Positions 8,330 through 16,619 of a DNA stretch of 64,000 nucleotides are shown here, piece after piece. Position 1 is the first letter of the stretch. The number at the start of each line of letters is the position of its first letter. Under the pieces are notes generated by a model. It worked only from the letters and a program-made list of their open reading frames with translations. It was not told where the DNA came from and made no database searches. The position numbers and the translations under genes are program-made. The DNA comes from Luethyella okanaganae. Lineage in GTDB: Bacteria; Actinomycetota; Actinomycetes; Actinomycetales; Microbacteriaceae. The DNA lies in assembly GCF_042660285.1 (NCBI RefSeq), contig NZ_JBHSTP010000003.1, positions 124,001-188,000 on the forward strand, in the 5' to 3' direction.

Positions 8330-9331
8330 ATGCGTTCGAAGCGACTGATCACCGCGGTCGACTCGCACACCGAGGGGATGCCGACGCGCGTCGTGACCGG
8401 CGGCGTCGGTGTCATCCCGGGCGAGACGATGAACGACAAGCGGCTGCACTTCATGGAGCACCTCGACGACATCCGCCAGCTCCTCATGAACGAGCCGCGC
8501 GGACACGCCGCGATGAGCGGTGCGATCCTGCAGCCCTCGACCAGGGCCGACTGCGACTGGGGCGTCGTCTACATCGAGGTCTCCGGATGCCTGCCGATGT
8601 GCGGGCATGGAACCATCGGTGTCGCGACCGTGCTCGTCGAGACCGGCATGGTCGAGGTCGTGGAGCCGGTGACGACCATCCGGCTGGACACCCCGGCCGG
8701 TCTCGTCATCGCGCGCGTCGACGTGAGCGACGGCCACGCCGACTCGGTCACGATCCAGAACGTTCCGAGCTACGTCGACCGGCTCGATGCGACCGTCGAG
8801 GTTCCCGGTCTCGGCGCCGTTCCCTATTCGCTGGCTTTCGGCGGCAACTTCTACGCGATGGTCGACCTCGACGCTGTCGGGCTGCCATTCGACCGCGAGC
8901 GGCAGCAGGACATCGTGCAGGCCGGGCTCGCGATCATGCGGGCGATCAACGAGACCGCGCCGCCGAGTCATCCCTCGATCGAAGGAGTCGACCACTGCCA
9001 CCACGTAGAGTTCATCGCGCCGGGCTCGGATGCGACACTCTCACGGCACGCGATGGCGATCCACCCCGGCTGGTTCGACCGTTCGCCCTGCGGAACGGGG
9101 ACCTCGGCGCGTATGGCAGAACTATGGGCGCGCGGCGAACTGCCGCTCGACCGTGACTTCGTGAACGAGTCGTTCATCGGCAGTCGCTTCGTCGGCCGGC
9201 TTGTCGCCGAGACCGAGGTCGACGGCCGGCCGGCCGTGATCCCCACCATCACGGGCAGGGCCTGGGTCACCGGTGTCGGGCAGTACATGCTCGACCCCGC
9301 CGACCCTTTCCCGACCGGGTTTCAGTTCTAG
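8330..9331 (+). CDS. 4-hydroxyproline 2-epimerase (proline racemase family)
   Basis: A 333-residue proline-racemase-family enzyme. Both catalytic cysteines are present: Cys91 in MCGHGTIG and Cys254 in DRSPCGTGT, so it is a two-base racemase/epimerase rather than the dehydratase subgroup, where one is replaced. It would convert trans-4-hydroxy-L-proline to cis-4-hydroxy-D-proline, the first catabolic step. A perfect AAGGAGG precedes the ATG. Racemisation of proline itself cannot be excluded from sequence, but the neighbouring dehydrogenase, deaminase and semialdehyde dehydrogenase make hydroxyproline much the better call. Confidence 0.9.
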   Translation: MRSKRLITAVDSHTEGMPTRVVTGGVGVIPGETMNDKRLHFMEHLDDIRQLLMNEPRGHAAMSGAILQPSTRADCDWGVVYIEVSGCLPMCGHGTIGVATVLVETGMVEVVEPVTTIRLDTPAGLVIARVDVSDGHADSVTIQNVPSYVDRLDATVEVPGLGAVPYSLAFGGNFYAMVDLDAVGLPFDRERQQDIVQAGLAIMRAINETAPPSHPSIEGVDHCHHVEFIAPGSDATLSRHAMAIHPGWFDRSPCGTGTSARMAELWARGELPLDRDFVNESFIGSRFVGRLVAETEVDGRPAVIPTITGRAWVTGVGQYMLDPADPFPTGFQF

Positions 9332-9483
9332 GCCGTGTCGATCTCGGAGCACCGCACCGGTTCCGGGCCGCGCTGCAGACTCTCGAAGCGCGGCACCGAT
9401 GTCGAGCGCGCCACAGACGGTCGAGCGAGGTCACCCCGTCCCATCCCGCCTATCCCACCCCAACGCCGACCAAGGAGTTCCGC

Positions 9484-10980
9484 ATGACCACCACGCCCCA
9501 GGATCTCGAAGCCGTCGCCGCACGTGCCGCTGCCGCCGCCGAACCCTGTGCAGCCACGACACCGGTCGCTCGCGCTCGCGCCCTCGTCGCCGTCGCAGAC
9601 GCCATCGCCGACTCGTCCGACGAGCTCGTGGAAATCGCCGCGGCGGAGACAGGGCTCACCGAGGTTCGTCTGCGCGGTGAGCGGGCTCGCACGACGGTGC
9701 AACTGCGCCTGTTCGCCGACGTCGTGCTCGACGGCGGCTACCTCGATGCCCGCATCGACGTGGCCGACGACGACTTCGTGCTCGGTCGGCGCCCCGACGT
9801 GCGCCGCTATCTCGCGCCGGTCGGGCCGGTCGTCAACTTCGCGGCGAGCAACTTCCCGTTCGCGTTCTCGGTCGCCGGCGGCGACACGGCGTCGGCGCTC
9901 GCCGCGGGATGCCCCGTGATCGTGAAGGGCCACTCCGGGCATCCATTGCTCTCCCGTCGTACGGCCGAGATCGTCGCCGAGGCGCTTGCCGGAGCAGGGA
10001 TGCCCGACGGGATGTTCCAGCTCGTCACCGGCCAGCAGGAGGGCATCGCGATCCTTAAGGACCCCCGCGTCATGGCCGGCTCGTTCACGGGATCGATCGC
10101 CGCCGGACGCCTGCTCGCCGACGTCGCCGCGGCTCGGCCCGAGCCGATCCCATTCTTCGGAGAGCTCGGCAGCGTCAACCCGGTGTTCGTCACGCAGGGT
10201 GCCCTCGACGAGCGCGCCGACGAGATAGCCGCCGGCTTCGTCGCGAGCGTCTCCGGGTCGGCTGGCCAGCTCTGCACGAAACCCGGGTTCGTCTTCGTGC
10301 CGTCGGGGCACGGCCTCGAGCCTGCAATCGCGGCTGCCGCGGCCTCCGTCGCCTCGCATCGACTGCTGAACCCGCGGATCGCAGCCGCCTACTCGGCACG
10401 TCGCTCCGAGATCGTGCACGCCCCAGGGGTGCGCGTCGTCGCGGAAGGGATCGTGCGCATCGACGACGACGGCCAGGGCTGGGTGACGCCGACGATCGTC
10501 GTGGTCGGGGCTGAGACGCTCGTCGCCGAGCGCGACCGGCTGCTCGACGAATGCTTCGGCCCGCTCTCGATACTCGTCGAGTACGCGGCGGGCACCGACC
10601 TTGCCGGGCTCGTGCCGATGCTCTTCCAGGGCAACCTCACGGCGACGGTGCACCGCGGGGCCGCCGAAGAGCCGGCTGTGCTGCGCGACCTCGTGCGCGT
10701 GCTCGCCGAGCATGCCGGTCGTGTGCTGTTCGACGGCTGGCCGACCGGGGTCGCGGTGACTCCGGCCATGCAGCACGGCGGCCCGTGGCCCGCGACGACG
10801 AACGATTCGAGCACCTCGGTGGGCACGGCCGCGATCGCGCGGTTCCTCCGGCCTGTCGCCTATCAGGGGGCGCCTCAGGCCCTGTTACCCGAGCCGCTCC
10901 GGGACGCGAACCCCTGGGGCGTTCCCCAGTCGATAGCCGGGGCGGGTGAGTCCATCCGTTGGGGAGCCTCGGTCTCGTAG
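9484..10980 (+). CDS. 2-oxoglutarate semialdehyde dehydrogenase (ALDH superfamily)
   Basis: A 498-residue NAD(P)-dependent aldehyde dehydrogenase of the 2,5-dioxovalerate type. Catalytic Cys264 lies in GQLCTKPG, the general base Glu227 in FGELGSVNP, and the coenzyme loop is GSFTGSIAAGR near residue 200. This subgroup oxidises 2-oxoglutarate semialdehyde to 2-oxoglutarate, the last step of the hydroxyproline route. GGAG lies 8 bases before the ATG. A 152-base gap separates it from the epimerase, without a clear terminator, so it could share the operon transcript. Its own terminator-like hairpin follows at 11054. Confidence 0.9.
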   Translation: MTTTPQDLEAVAARAAAAAEPCAATTPVARARALVAVADAIADSSDELVEIAAAETGLTEVRLRGERARTTVQLRLFADVVLDGGYLDARIDVADDDFVLGRRPDVRRYLAPVGPVVNFAASNFPFAFSVAGGDTASALAAGCPVIVKGHSGHPLLSRRTAEIVAEALAGAGMPDGMFQLVTGQQEGIAILKDPRVMAGSFTGSIAAGRLLADVAAARPEPIPFFGELGSVNPVFVTQGALDERADEIAAGFVASVSGSAGQLCTKPGFVFVPSGHGLEPAIAAAAASVASHRLLNPRIAAAYSARRSEIVHAPGVRVVAEGIVRIDDDGQGWVTPTIVVVGAETLVAERDRLLDECFGPLSILVEYAAGTDLAGLVPMLFQGNLTATVHRGAAEEPAVLRDLVRVLAEHAGRVLFDGWPTGVAVTPAMQHGGPWPATTNDSSTSVGTAAIARFLRPVAYQGAPQALLPEPLRDANPWGVPQSIAGAGESIRWGASVS

Positions 10981-11053
10981 GCCCTCTGCCATCCGAGTCG
11001 TGATGGCGGACCTTCCGAGTCGTCCGATCCCGCGACTCCGGTCGTTCGCAGGC

Positions 11054-11086
11054 GAGGGGTCGCCGCGTGGACGATGGCGACCCCTC
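11054..11086 (+). terminator. Terminator-like hairpin after the hydroxyproline genes
   Basis: An 11-bp perfect stem, GAGGGGTCGCC / GGCGACCCCTC, encloses an 11-base loop. There is no T run after it, which is common for high-GC actinobacterial terminators. Confidence 0.55.
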
Positions 11087-11424
11087 ACGTGCGCCCGGCG
11101 AGGCGGAAGACATCGGTGGCGACCCACGAGGTCCTGCCGGCTCATGCCGATGCTCTTGAAAACGCCGACGCTCTTGAAAACACGGGGCCGTGCGCGGTCC
11201 GGCACGATGCGCGCTCACGAGATCGGCGAGCGGCACGAGCAGCGACGCGGATTTCAGCACGCCCTCGTCCACCGGGATGATCACGTCGCCGGCCTCGCAC
11301 AGGTTTGTCGCGACGTTTTCGACACGACCTGGCTGCGTGCGGGCAGGCCGGAGTCGAGTTCGCGCCTGTCCGGCTCGTGCGGCACGCGTCGGGTCCATCT
11401 CCGCGCAAGCGTTCGCGTTCGCGT

Positions 11425-11480
11425 GAACCGGCAGTGGTCGCCCGATAGCGTCGGCGAAAAGGGCTTCTACTGCTGGTTCG
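11425..11480. repeat. Intergenic hairpin repeat, copy B
   Basis: Outer arms GAACCGGCAG / CTGCTGGTTC pair with one G-T wobble; the inner GCCC / GGGC stem and the loop with GATAG and AAAA match copies C and D. Confidence 0.8.
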
Positions 11481-11543
11481 GGGCCGGGTGGGAGCATTGA
11501 CGGTGCCGATGCCGCAAGGCCGGCTTGTGAACGCACTCCGGCG

Positions 11544-12041
11544 TCAGTCGACTGATGCCGCCGCCGCACGTCTGCGAGCGGCGGCCGTGATGTCGCGCCG
11601 CACCCACTCGATAAGGTTCGTCGCGCTGAAGCCGCGACCGCAGAGCCCGCATGAGAGCGGCCGATTCGGCTTGCGATAGCGATAGTGCACGTGACCGGCC
11701 GGGCAGCCCCCTACCCACGGGGCGAGATCGTCCGCGATCTCGCCGTCGTGCGTTCGCTTGCCCTCATAACCGAGTTCGGCCGCTATCGCCCTCCAGCGCG
11801 GTCCGTGCCCTGCGCGCGGTCCCGCCATAGCGTGCGCGACTTCGTGCAGAAGGATCTGGTGGATCTCGTCGTCCTCGTAGCGGGCGGCGAGATAGCGGGA
11901 GACGGTGATGCGCCGGTCGGTGTAATTGCAGAGACCGGCCCGCTTCTTGGCGTTGTCGAAGGCGAAGCTCCACATCTTCGCATCGAGGTGCAGCGCGATC
12001 AGGGCATTGGCCCAGTGCCGCACGCGCTCGAGATCCGCCAT
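11544..12041 (-). CDS. SprT-like zinc metalloprotease-domain protein
   Basis: A 165-residue protein with the SprT-like layout: a helical N terminus, the zinc-binding HEVAH motif at residues 66-70 (LLHEVAHAM), and a C-terminal zinc-ribbon-like set of cysteines (GGCPAGH, then LSCGLCGRGF). SprT-like domains occur in the Spartan-type DNA-protein crosslink proteases and in many short bacterial proteins whose substrates are unknown. The ATG is the first plausible start. It lies downstream of, and on the same strand as, the frameshifted TPR-like gene. Function beyond a probable metallopeptidase is not visible. Confidence 0.85.
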   Translation of the reverse strand: MADLERVRHWANALIALHLDAKMWSFAFDNAKKRAGLCNYTDRRITVSRYLAARYEDDEIHQILLHEVAHAMAGPRAGHGPRWRAIAAELGYEGKRTHDGEIADDLAPWVGGCPAGHVHYRYRKPNRPLSCGLCGRGFSATNLIEWVRRDITAAARRRAAAASVD

Positions 12042-12108
12042 GGCACGAGGATAGCGCCGTCGGCCGACACGTCGGTATCCGCGGGCTCCGATCTGCGGCG
12101 CCGCTGGA

Positions 12109-12752
12109 TCACGGGGCGGCGTGGCGTTCGTCGAGGATCGACTCGACGATGAGCACCGCGGTGAGCGAGCTCTCGAGCTGATCGGCCGACGCCCCGTGCT
12201 TCTCGCGCAGGAACACCGCCGCCTTGAAGTCTGCGAGGGCGGCGACGAGGTCGCCCTGATCGAAGTGGACCTTGCCGCGGTGCTGACGGGCGAAGGCCTC
12301 GATGCGGGTCCACTCGTGCGTCGCCGCCTCCTCGGCTATGGCCGTCATCTCGGATGCCGCCTCCGGCAGCTTTCCCTGGAATTGCAGCACCTGCGCCCGG
12401 CGCAGACGGGCGGCCGCGAGCTGTTCCCGGTCGCCCGTGAACCGGGCCTGGCGCAGTGCCTCGTTGGCGACCTCCATCGCCTCGTCGAGCCGGCCGACGA
12501 GGCGCAGCAGCGAGGTCTTCTCGGCGAGGGCGCTCAGGGAGCGCAGTTCGGCCAGTTCGGCGAGGCGCTCGCCGACAGCGCGCAGGTCGACCTTCTCGCG
12601 CAGGGTGACGGGGTCGTAGCCGATGACGATGCTCAGGGTTCGTTCCAGTCGGGATGGCGCGGCAGGGCGATTCGCGCGGGCGGTGCGGGTTCGACTCCAC
12701 CGTAGCCCGGAGGGCTCGAGACATCCGGTTGCCGCGCCCGCGTCGCCGTCAT
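12109..12752 (-). pseudogene. TPR-like helical protein gene interrupted by a -1 frameshift
   Basis: Two abutting frames read as one protein. The upstream part (start 12752) begins MTATRARQPD, is proline-rich, and ends ...RHPDWNEP at a stop at 12633-12635. A shift of one base at the CCC there joins it to the second frame, giving NEP-LSIVIGYDPVTLREK and then a helical, alanine/leucine-rich repeat protein (about 175 residues, tetratricopeptide-like: ALRQARFTGDREQLAAARLR, later QHRGKVHFDQGDLVAALADFK) that runs to 12109. The second frame has no start before an internal ATG at 12477. It may be a decayed gene, a sequencing error in the GGG run on the plus strand (12636-12638), or a programmed shift. 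Confidence 0.65.
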
Positions 12753-12835
12753 CCCGCCATCCTTCCGGTCCGTTTTTCGGGTCCGTCGCGTCGTGCCTCC
12801 GCTCTCTTCTCGCTCTCTATCTCGTCTCGTGTCGT

Positions 12836-12880
12836 CTCTTTTCTTTTCTTTTCTTTTCTTCTTCTCTTCTTCTTCTCGTT
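12836..12880. repeat. Pyrimidine microsatellite, (TTTTC)n and TTC-rich
   Basis: About four TTTTC pentanucleotide units run into CTT/TTC repeats inside a pure C/T stretch on the plus strand. It is strikingly AT-rich compared with the surroundings. Confidence 0.85.
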
Positions 12881-12919
12881 TCCTGCTGCCTCTGGTCGCG
12901 TCCCCTTCTCCCACCTCTT

Positions 12920-12984
12920 CCGCCGAACCGGCAGTAGAAGCCCGATAGGTTCGCCCAAAAGGGCGTTTGCTGCCGGTTCGGCGG
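12920..12984. repeat. Intergenic hairpin repeat, copy C
   Basis: The longest-stemmed copy: CCGCCGAACCGGCAG pairs perfectly with CTGCCGGTTCGGCGG (15 bp). The inner GCCC / GGGC stem and the AAAA-containing loop match the other copies. Confidence 0.85.
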
Positions 12985-13036
12985 AGCGGGTGGGGTTCGG
13001 CGGAGCGGGTGGGGTTCGGCGGAGCGGGTGGGGTTC
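12980..13036. repeat. 19-bp tandem repeat, three units
   Basis: Three identical adjacent units of GGCGGAGCGGGTGGGGTTC begin inside the right arm of hairpin copy C. This looks like slippage starting at the hairpin. Confidence 0.95.
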
Positions 13037-13115
13037 AGGTTGGATGGGGTGGTTTCGCTACCGGTTCGGGCATGTGTGGGTGTGGGCGGGTGCCGCGCGA
13101 GCGAAAGGTGCGGGG

Positions 13116-14060
13116 TCACGCGCGAGGATCCACCCAGCCGCGGCCGATGAGTCGCGAGCGCACGCGTCCGATCGTTTCTCGTGCGCGAAGGGTCACGTCG
13201 TCCGCCGAGAGACGCACGATCGTCCAGGTCTCGTCTTCGATCCGCTCGCGGCGGGTGATGTCTTTGCGGAAGCGAGCTCGCTCCCGGTGCCCGTCGCCTT
13301 CGTACTCGAGTCCGACGCGATACGCGGGGTAGGCGAGGTCGACCATGGCGACGAAGCGTCCGCTCGCGGTCAGGACGGTGACGTTGATCTCTGGTTCGGG
13401 AAGCCCGGCGCTCACGAGGAGCAGGCGGGTCAGCGTCTCCATGCGCGAGAGCGGTCCGTAGCGCGCCTGCTCGAGAGCGAGTCGCAGTGCGCGCGTGCCA
13501 CGCCGTCCCTTCCGCACGTCGACGGCCGCCCGCAGCTCGTCGAGTGTGGTCGGTGGCGGTCTGCCGCTGAGAGGCTCGTCGCCCGTGATCAGAAAGTCCG
13601 CTACAGCGACGAGGTCCTCGACCCCGAGGATGCCGGCGAGTTGACACCAGGTGTCGACAGCGTTGCTCAGCCGGAAGCCGCCGCGCTCGACGACGCCCGT
13701 GATCGACGGATCCGACTCGTGACCGATGACGCCCCTCACCCTTGGGCGGGCACCGGGGGTGAGAGTGGAGACGTGGAGCCCGGTGGGTGCCGGCAGATGC
13801 GCGGGCAGTGGCATCCGGTGCATGATCGCGGCGGTCGCGTGGCTGAAGAACTGTGCCTCCGGCATGCGTGAGCGATAGGCGCGTGCGAGGTTCCACAGCG
13901 TCGGCGTTTCGTCTGCGCGCACGAGTCGCGACCCGCGAAAAGGCCTCGCGAGGTCGTGTGCCCGCAAGCGCTTCGCGCTCACGCCGGCGGCGGCCGCGGC
14001 AGCGGTCGAGAACGCGCCGCCGCGTATCAGTCTCTCGGGCAATGGTTCAGGGGTTCGCAT
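13116..14060 (-). CDS. DUF559-type endonuclease-like / AbiEi-like domain protein
   Basis: A 314-residue protein of a kind common in actinobacteria. The N-terminal third resembles the AbiEi-type winged region (AAGVSAKRLRAHDLARPFRG, HATAAIMHRMPLP). The C-terminal region (about 215-300) resembles the VSR/DUF559 endonuclease fold, with VDLAYPAYRVGLEYEGDGH as the probable metal-site strand (Asp, Glu, Asp/His) followed by RRERIEDETWTIVRL. Function is not established for these proteins; a role in DNA processing or defence is only suggested by the fold. It is monocistronic between two copies of the hairpin repeat. Confidence 0.7.
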   Translation of the reverse strand: MRTPEPLPERLIRGGAFSTAAAAAAGVSAKRLRAHDLARPFRGSRLVRADETPTLWNLARAYRSRMPEAQFFSHATAAIMHRMPLPAHLPAPTGLHVSTLTPGARPRVRGVIGHESDPSITGVVERGGFRLSNAVDTWCQLAGILGVEDLVAVADFLITGDEPLSGRPPPTTLDELRAAVDVRKGRRGTRALRLALEQARYGPLSRMETLTRLLLVSAGLPEPEINVTVLTASGRFVAMVDLAYPAYRVGLEYEGDGHRERARFRKDITRRERIEDETWTIVRLSADDVTLRARETIGRVRSRLIGRGWVDPRA

Positions 14061-14116
14061 GCGTCCATCATCGAAGATTCGCTCCGGTTGCCGCGGAATC
14101 CATCCACAGGCCCCGT

Positions 14117-14172
14117 GAACCGGCAGTAGTTGCCCGATAGGGCCGACGAAAAGGGCACCTGCTGCCGGTTCG
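14117..14172. repeat. Intergenic hairpin repeat, copy D
   Basis: Outer arms GAACCGGCAG / CTGCCGGTTC pair perfectly, with inner GCCC / GGGC and a loop containing GATAGGG and GACGAAAA. It lies immediately before the GC-rich minisatellite. Confidence 0.85.
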
Positions 14173-14189
14173 GGAGAGTGGGGGAGGAA

Positions 14190-14570
14190 TGAGGACGCGA
14201 GCGGACGCGAGCGGACGCGGTGGGCGCGGTGGGCGGAGCGGACGCGGGCGGGCGGAGGTGGCGGATGGGCGGAGGCGGCGGACCCGGACGGACGGACGGA
14301 CGGGCGGAGGCGGTGGGCGCGGTGGGCGGAGCGGACGCGGGCGGGCGGAGGTGGCGGATGGGCGGACGGGCGCGGCGGGCGGAGGTGGCGGACGGGCGGA
14401 GGCGGCGGACGCGGACGGACGGACGAGCGGACGCGGTGGGCGCGGCGGGCGGAGCGGACGCGGGCGGGCGGACGGATGGGCGGATGGGCGGGCGGACGGA
14501 TGGGCGGATGGGCGGATGGATGGATGGGCGGATAGGCGGATGGGACGCGGATGGGCAGGACGTGGGCGGG
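14190..14570. repeat. Degenerate GC-rich minisatellite
   Basis: Short purine-rich units (GGCGGA, GCGGAC, GGGCGGAT) recur throughout. A longer block (GCGGTGGGCGCGGTGGGCGG...GGATGGGCGGA) occurs at about 14217 and again at about 14310, indicating higher-order duplication. Confidence 0.85.
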
Positions 14571-14576
14571 GAGCGG

Positions 14577-15749
14577 TCACGGCGCGACCGCGAGCGGCAC
14601 TTGGAGCAGCCGGTCGTCGCCGTCGGAGGGGTCGCCGCGGCCGTCGGTGTTGTTGCTGAGGAACCAGAGCGTTCCATCCGGCCCCGCGGCGACATCTCGG
14701 AAACGCCCGAATCGACCGGTGAACCAGGCCACCGGCGGTTCGCCGGAATCGGCACGATACGACCAGATGCGCTCGCCGCGAAGGCTCGCCACGAACACGG
14801 TGTCGCTGACGACGGCCAGCCCGCTCGGACTCGCCTCCGCCGTCGACCACTGAGTGACCGGATCGACGTAGGCGGGGTCGCCGGCCGCGCCCTCCACGAT
14901 CGGCCAGCCATAGTTGCGTCCGGCCTCGATGAGGTTGAGCTCGTCCCAAGTGCTCTGCCCGAACTCGCTCGCCCACAGCCGGCCGTGCGAGTCCCAGCCG
15001 ATGCCCTGCGGGTTCCGATGCCCCAGCGTCCATACCAGCGTGCCGAAGGGATTGCCGTCCGGCACCCCGCCCGTCGGCGTCAGGCGCAGGATCTTGCCGC
15101 CGAGCGATTCCCTGTTCTGCGCGTTGTCGGGGTCGCCCGCGTCTCCGGTCGTTGCGTAGAGCATGCCGTCCGGTCCGAAGGCGATCCGTCCGCCGTCGTG
15201 GTTGCCGGCCATCGGGATGCCGCCGAGCACGAGCTCCGGTGCTCCGAGGCCGAGCTCTCCGGGGGCGCCGAGGAGCGGCATCCGCACAATGCGGTTGTCG
15301 GAGTCGCTTGTGAAATAGGCGTAGATCCATTCGCCCGACGCCGCGTCGCCCAGGTGGGCGAGCCCGAGCAGTCCGCCCTCCCCGCCATGCGCAACGCCAG
15401 CGACCTCGGCGGCGACGCGCGTGCCGCCGTCGAGAAGCTCGAGGATGTCACCGGTGTCACGTTCGCTGATGAGAGTCGCCCCGTTCGGGAGCCGCAGGAT
15501 CGACCAGGGTGCGTCGAGGTTCGTGGCGATCGTGTTCACATCGCCGGCCGGCTGTACGGGCGGCAGCACCGCCGTCGCCGTCATGGGAGCGGTCGCGATC
15601 GGTCGCGGCTCAGGGGCGACCGTCGACGTCGGGCCCGGCGCGGGCCGCGGGGTGCAGGCGGCGAGAGACGCGGCGGCGGCGAACACGGCGCCGCCTGCGA
15701 GCAGCCCGGTCGGGATGCGCCATCTTCTCATCGCTGTGGTGAGTCCCAT
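14577..15749 (-). CDS. PQQ-dependent sugar (glucose/sorbosone) dehydrogenase-like lipoprotein
   Basis: A 390-residue secreted six-bladed beta-propeller protein of the soluble glucose/aldose-sugar dehydrogenase family. The N terminus has Arg-Arg, a hydrophobic stretch and a lipobox (SLAAC, Cys at about residue 32), so it is probably lipid-anchored outside the cell. Propeller motifs include LDAPWSILRLPNG, GGEGGLLGLA, GHRNPQGIGWD and NYGWPIVEG. The last fits the family pattern near the PQQ/calcium site. The start at 15749 or the in-frame ATG at 15731 are both plausible. The frame stays open far upstream over the pxp genes on the other strand, which is a GC artefact. Substrate is unknown. Confidence 0.88.
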   Translation of the reverse strand: MGLTTAMRRWRIPTGLLAGGAVFAAAASLAACTPRPAPGPTSTVAPEPRPIATAPMTATAVLPPVQPAGDVNTIATNLDAPWSILRLPNGATLISERDTGDILELLDGGTRVAAEVAGVAHGGEGGLLGLAHLGDAASGEWIYAYFTSDSDNRIVRMPLLGAPGELGLGAPELVLGGIPMAGNHDGGRIAFGPDGMLYATTGDAGDPDNAQNRESLGGKILRLTPTGGVPDGNPFGTLVWTLGHRNPQGIGWDSHGRLWASEFGQSTWDELNLIEAGRNYGWPIVEGAAGDPAYVDPVTQWSTAEASPSGLAVVSDTVFVASLRGERIWSYRADSGEPPVAWFTGRFGRFRDVAAGPDGTLWFLSNNTDGRGDPSDGDDRLLQVPLAVAP

Positions 15750-15857
15750 GATCGCTCCCGTCGTCACCGATCTGGCTCCAGTCTGCGTCAGCGCGTCATC
15801 CCTGGCTAGCGCATACGGGGGTTGGAACCTTGCCCATCGCCTCGGCAGAATGGATGG

Positions 15858-16619
15858 ATGACGCGCTCGATCGATCTCAACAGCGATCTCGGCGAGTCGT
15901 TCGGGCGGTGGAGTCTGGGCGACGACGCCGCGATGTTCGCGTTGGTCACGAGCGCCAGTATCGCCTGCGGCTTCCACGCCGGCACTCCGTCGATCATGCT
16001 CGCCAGCTGCCGCATGGCGGCCAAGCGAGGCGTGGCGATCGGCGCCCACGTCTCCTACCCCGACCTCGCCGGTTTCGGACGCCGCACCATGGACATCGAC
16101 CCAGACGAGCTGTATGCCGACGTGCTCCATCAGCTCGCGGCGCTCGACGGGATCGCCAGGGTCGCTGGCAGCGCGGTGCGCTACGTGAAGCCGCATGGCG
16201 CGCTCTACAACCGCATCGCCGTCGACGGCGAGCAGGCCGAGGCCGTGGTGCGGGCCGTGCGCGACTACGACGAAAGCCTCCCGATCCTGGGTCTGGCCGG
16301 CTCGGTCGTCGCCGGGGTGGCCGCCGGTCACGGACTCGCGTTCCGGCGGGAGGCGTTCGTAGACCGGGCCTACTCCGCCGACGGCACGCTCGCGCCGCGC
16401 GGCACACCGGGGGCCGTGTTGACGGATGCCGTGGAGGCCGCGGTGCGTGCCGTCGCGATGGTCACGGGCGGCACAGTGCGGGCCGTCGACGGCAGCGAGA
16501 TCGCCCTCGAGTTCGACTCGTTGTGCGTGCACGGTGACACTCCTGGCGCGCTCGCGATGGCACACGACGTGCGCGAGGCCCTTGCCACCGCCGGCGTGAC
16601 GTTCCTGGCGTTCGCATGA
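15858..16619 (+). CDS. pxpA: 5-oxoprolinase subunit A (LamB/YcsF family)
   Basis: A 253-residue protein with the signature N terminus SIDLNSDLGESFG and the SIACGFHAG, GAHVSYPDL and VKPHGALYN motifs of PxpA. With PxpB and PxpC it forms the ATP-dependent 5-oxoprolinase that opens 5-oxoproline (pyroglutamate) to glutamate. Start chosen at the ATG directly before TRSIDLN. It overlaps pxpB by ATGA, giving the standard pxpABC order. Confidence 0.93.
   Translation: MTRSIDLNSDLGESFGRWSLGDDAAMFALVTSASIACGFHAGTPSIMLASCRMAAKRGVAIGAHVSYPDLAGFGRRTMDIDPDELYADVLHQLAALDGIARVAGSAVRYVKPHGALYNRIAVDGEQAEAVVRAVRDYDESLPILGLAGSVVAGVAAGHGLAFRREAFVDRAYSADGTLAPRGTPGAVLTDAVEAAVRAVAMVTGGTVRAVDGSEIALEFDSLCVHGDTPGALAMAHDVREALATAGVTFLAFA

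Larger units (their letters stand above)
10981..11543. other. Intergenic region without a recognised gene
   Basis: The 560 bases hold the terminator hairpin, a short direct repeat of GACGCTCTTGAAAAC type (about 11147-11180) and hairpin repeat copy B. Open frames here look like GC-driven noise; no ribosome-binding site plus plausible protein was found. Confidence 0.5.
12753..13115. other. Low-complexity intergenic region
   Basis: It contains a near-continuous pyrimidine tract (about 12795-12890), including several TTTTC units, then hairpin copy C and a 19-bp triple tandem repeat. No gene is supported; the frames crossing it encode simple-sequence K/E/R or S/F runs. Confidence 0.7.
14061..14576. 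other. GC-rich minisatellite intergenic region
   Basis: It holds hairpin copy D and then about 380 bases made almost entirely of GGCGGA/GCGGAC/GGGCGGATG-type units. No gene is supported; frames across it encode R/G/A/D or P/S/R repeats only. Confidence 0.75.

Noticed and set aside
12680..12705. A tRNA T-arm-like GGGTTCGACTCC
   Set aside because: The flanking bases do not form a T stem, no anticodon or acceptor arm fits, and the stretch is coding on the minus strand.
14189..14911. Long open frames of G/R/D or P/S/A repeats in both strands of the GC-rich region
   Set aside because: They arise from the minisatellite composition; no start context or domain.
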